Assembly: GCA_003223875.1 (NCBI GenBank)
Contig: QHWY01000102.1
Coordinates: 1-43,499, forward strand
DNA: 43,499 bases
Direction of reading: 5' to 3'
Source: Acidobacteriota bacterium
GTDB lineage: Bacteria > Acidobacteriota > Terriglobia > 20CM-2-55-15
The position numbers were made by a program, and so were the translations under genes. The notes below the pieces were generated by a model. The model worked only from the letters and a program-made list of their open reading frames with translations. It was not told the DNA's origin and searched no databases. This document shows, one piece after another, positions 41,231 to 43,499 of the stretch (positions are counted from its first letter, which is position 1; each line of letters begins with the position of its first letter).

Positions 41231-42862
41231 ATGGGTAACGGGATTCTTCTTCTGCTTGGACTCGCGTTGGCGCTTTCGGCTCGCGTGGCCGGGCTAACGG
41301 CACAGCAGCCCCCGCCGCCGCTCGTCAGTGCGCAGGAAATACTCGATGGTCTGACGGCCGACGGCTCACGCTGGCTCACGTTCGGCGGCAACTACAGTAA
41401 CCAACGCCACAGCCCGCTGACACAGATTACGCCCGCCAACGTGAATCGCCTCGTCCCTCAGTGGACCTTCCAGACGGGCACACTCGGAAATTTTGAGACG
41501 ACCTCGCTCTTCCGTGACAACGTCCTTTACGTGACAGGGCCGCAGAATGTCGCGTGGGCAATCGACGCGCGCACCGGGCGACAGATCTGGCGCTACCGCC
41601 GCGAATTGCAACCGAACTTGACCGCCTGCTGCGGTCTCGTCAATCGTGGGTTCGGCGTGCTCGGGGACAAGCTTTTCATGGTCACGCTCGACGCGCATCT
41701 TCTTGCGCTCGACATGAAGACAGGGGCCATCGTCTGGGATGTCACGATGCAGGACTATAAAAATGGTTACGCCTCAACCATTGCTCCGATCGTCGTGAAG
41801 AACAAAGTGATCGTCGGCGTGGCCGGCGGCGAGTTCGGAATCCGAGGATTCATCGATGCCTACGACGCACAGACGGGCAAGCGCGTGTGGCGTTTCTACA
41901 CGATTCCAGGGCCGGGCGAGCCGGGACACGAGACGTGGGCCGATGATTCGTGGAAGATTGGCGGCGCGGGCGTCTGGGTGACCGGCGCGTACGATCCGGA
42001 ACAGAACCTCGTTTTTTACGGAACCGGTAATCCGGGTCCGGACTACCACAGCGAAAGCAGAGAAGGTGACAACCTGTATAGCACGTCGTTGGTGGCACTC
42101 GAAGCCGACACGGGCAAGCTCCGCTGGCATTACCAGTTCACGCCTCACGATGTTCACGATTGGGATTCGACCGAAGTCCCGGTCCTTGCCGACATTACGA
42201 TCGGAGGTCAGTTACGCAAGGTGGTGATGTTTGCGAACCGCAATGGTTTCTATTACACGATCGATCGCACGAACGGTAAAGTCATCGCCGCGAAACCGTT
42301 CACCACGACGACCTGGGCGAAAGAGATTGGCCGCGATGGTCGGCCGATCGAACTCCCGGGCCACACGCCCGACGAAAAAGGCTCGGTTACTTGTCCCGAC
42401 ATCACCGGCGGCACGAACTTCTGGCCGCCGACGTTCGATCCGACAACCCGGACATTTTTCGTCAATGCGCGCGAAGCGTGCATGACCTTTTACGCGTGGA
42501 AACCCGACTACAAAGCGGGGGATCGTTTCACGGGCGGGGCCGGCCAGCGTGGTCAGGGCTCCGAGCAACCGTACGGCGCTCTGCGCGCGATCGATCCGGC
42601 AACGGGTGATCGGAAGTGGGAGTTCCGGTATCTGACTCCATCCACCGCAGGTTTGCTGACAACGGCTTCAGGCCTGATCTTCAGCGGCGATGCCGAGGGC
42701 AACCTGCTGGCACTCGATTCCCGCAGCGGCAAGCTGCTCTGGCGATACCAAATGGGCGCTCCAATGCACGGGACTTCGCCGACAACATTCATGTTGGACG
42801 GGCGCCAGTACCTGCTCGTGCCTGCGGGCACCACATTGACGGCCTGGGCGCTGCCTCAGTAG
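41231..42862 (+). CDS. PQQ-dependent alcohol dehydrogenase with lanthanide-type active site
   Basis: 543-residue quinoprotein with an eight-bladed propeller, exported (signal 1-24). The adjacent disulfide Cys are C133-C134 (TACCG). Metal and catalytic residues by pattern: E201 (GGEFGIRG), N267 (GTGNPGP), catalytic D310 and an extra D312 (HDVHDWDS). Calcium enzymes such as MxaF have Ala at the +2 site; Asp there is the lanthanide signature of XoxF/ExaF types. The N267-D310 spacing of 43 equals that of XoxF. Tryptophan-docking motifs recur (AIDARTGRQIWRYR). GGAGG 4 bases upstream. Forms an operon with the diheme cytochrome. The alcohol substrate is unknown. Confidence 0.9.
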   Translation: MGNGILLLLGLALALSARVAGLTAQQPPPPLVSAQEILDGLTADGSRWLTFGGNYSNQRHSPLTQITPANVNRLVPQWTFQTGTLGNFETTSLFRDNVLYVTGPQNVAWAIDARTGRQIWRYRRELQPNLTACCGLVNRGFGVLGDKLFMVTLDAHLLALDMKTGAIVWDVTMQDYKNGYASTIAPIVVKNKVIVGVAGGEFGIRGFIDAYDAQTGKRVWRFYTIPGPGEPGHETWADDSWKIGGAGVWVTGAYDPEQNLVFYGTGNPGPDYHSESREGDNLYSTSLVALEADTGKLRWHYQFTPHDVHDWDSTEVPVLADITIGGQLRKVVMFANRNGFYYTIDRTNGKVIAAKPFTTTTWAKEIGRDGRPIELPGHTPDEKGSVTCPDITGGTNFWPPTFDPTTRTFFVNAREACMTFYAWKPDYKAGDRFTGGAGQRGQGSEQPYGALRAIDPATGDRKWEFRYLTPSTAGLLTTASGLIFSGDAEGNLLALDSRSGKLLWRYQMGAPMHGTSPTTFMLDGRQYLLVPAGTTLTAWALPQ

Positions 42863-42902
42863 TCCGCGCCGGTGGCGTCAGATTCGAAAGCAGGAAGAAA
42901 CG

Positions 42903-43089
42903 GCCACAAAAAGGCACAAAAAGGCACAGAAATCACAAAAGCTTTAGTCGTTTTCTTGTGTTTTTTGTGGCTCTTTGTGGGGCTTTGCACAAAAAATCCT
43001 GGGCGGTCATAGACCGCCCCTAGAGCTTGGGGTGCGCAACTGTAGGGGCGCTCTATGAGCGCCCACGATGTATTTTTTGTGCAAAGCCC
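42903..43089. repeat. Nested inverted repeats with a family C core
   Basis: GGGCTTTGCACAAAAAAT (42980-42997) and its perfect inverse (43072-43089) bracket two family C pieces, GGGCGGTCATAGACCGCCC (43001-43019) and ACTGTAGGGGCGCTCTATGAG (from 43039). Left of this, CCACAAAAAGGCACAAAAAG pairs with TTTTTTGTGGCTCTTTGTGG. It lies between convergent genes and could terminate both. Confidence 0.7.
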
Positions 43090-43098
43090 TCTTTGTGG

Positions 43099-43499
43099 CT
43101 ATTCCAGTCGAGTCAGTTTAATAACGGCTCCTGACGGCTTCTGCGTCAGCACCAGCGAATTTCCGTTCAACGTGAATTCGTACTGGTTGCCGGCGCCTCC
43201 GATGGCGAACGCGCTCTTTGCCACCATGGCTTTTGTCCGGAGCATGTTTCCGCTCACGGTGTAAGTTCCGGTGTTGAGGTAAAGCTGATTGAAGACCGTC
43301 ACTTTTTCGCCGTCGGTGGCTTTGTCGTTCGAGGGGTAGTTCGGCAACGGTTTTGTGCCGTTGATCCTGGCAAAGCTGTAATGTTGCCCTGCGAAGATGT
43401 ACAGACCGGGCTGAGGATTCGTGATCGCCGGCCCATTCGTATCCGCAATCTCGGTAACCTTCCAGGCTCCCATCAGTGGATTTTTCGTACCCGAAGATT
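43099..43499 (-). CDS. Lipocalin-like exported protein, C-terminal part (cut by window edge)
   Basis: The frame is open to the right edge, so the start lies outside. Visible: KNPLMGAWKVTEIADTNGP, the opening strand of 'G.W+....' lipocalin-like domains, GLYIFAGQHYSFARING, GTYTVSGNMLRTKAMVAKS and a closing YEFTLNGNSLVLTQK. Acidobacterial members are usually exported single-domain proteins. An ATG at 43473 falls inside the first conserved strand and is not the real start. Function unknown. Confidence 0.7.
   Translation of the reverse strand, partial: SSGTKNPLMGAWKVTEIADTNGPAITNPQPGLYIFAGQHYSFARINGTKPLPNYPSNDKATDGEKVTVFNQLYLNTGTYTVSGNMLRTKAMVAKSAFAIGGAGNQYEFTLNGNSLVLTQKPSGAVIKLTRLE

Overview
The window looks like a chromosomal segment of a heterotrophic, Gram-negative, Acidobacteriota-type bacterium, probably from a metagenome assembly. 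The reasons are three very large TonB-dependent receptors with an N-terminal carboxypeptidase-regulatory domain (Oar type), several DUF6152 and DUF6644-type proteins, an extracellular beta-propeller/lectin protein, many predicted exported proteins, and intergenic spaces packed with short palindromic repeats. The phylum is inferred from family content; no rRNA or tRNA gene was seen. Both window edges cut genes.

1-8645: an aerobic aromatic-CoA region. It holds a BoxB-like diiron oxygenase, a GlpC/HdrD-like iron-sulfur protein, a BoxR/BzdR-type regulator (HTH plus shikimate-kinase fold), two tandem aldehyde dehydrogenases and an enoyl-CoA hydratase. Nearly identical 14-bp sites built on TGCACTATA lie upstream of boxB and at the boxR start, suggesting one regulon. 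BoxA and full-length BoxC are absent. A 186-bp MITE-like element with perfect 36-bp inverted repeats fills the boxB 3' gap.

8800-20742: exported proteins of little-studied families. DUF6152 proteins pair three times with a 'DPHDF.GIW / WYGHS..WEGDTLVV' family protein. Between the pairs lie four DUF6644-like membrane proteins, a 36-residue membrane peptide, a Vgb-like beta-propeller with an unusual CX3CH heme motif, and a small cytochrome c. An NHL-lectin gene carries an amber codon where its family has Trp.

20678-27491: a decayed DUF4160/DUF2442 pair, a secreted protein of unknown function, an exported N,N-dimethylformamidase-beta-like protein, and an IorAB-type molybdenum hydroxylase (Tat-exported large subunit).

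27719-43499: two TonB receptors flank an NHL-like gene interrupted by an in-frame TGA. Then follow a TolB/PD40 propeller, a metallo-beta-lactamase-fold hydrolase with an altered metal motif, a shortened membrane coiled-coil protein divergent from a bactofilin, a diheme cytochrome c with a PQQ alcohol dehydrogenase of lanthanide-type active site, and a partial lipocalin-like protein. Overall the picture is outer-membrane import plus periplasmic oxidation (Mo and PQQ enzymes, c-type cytochromes), with cytoplasmic CoA-dependent catabolism.

Three repeat families (A, B, C below) recur between genes. Copies of B supply a stop codon and a ribosome-binding site to neighbouring genes.
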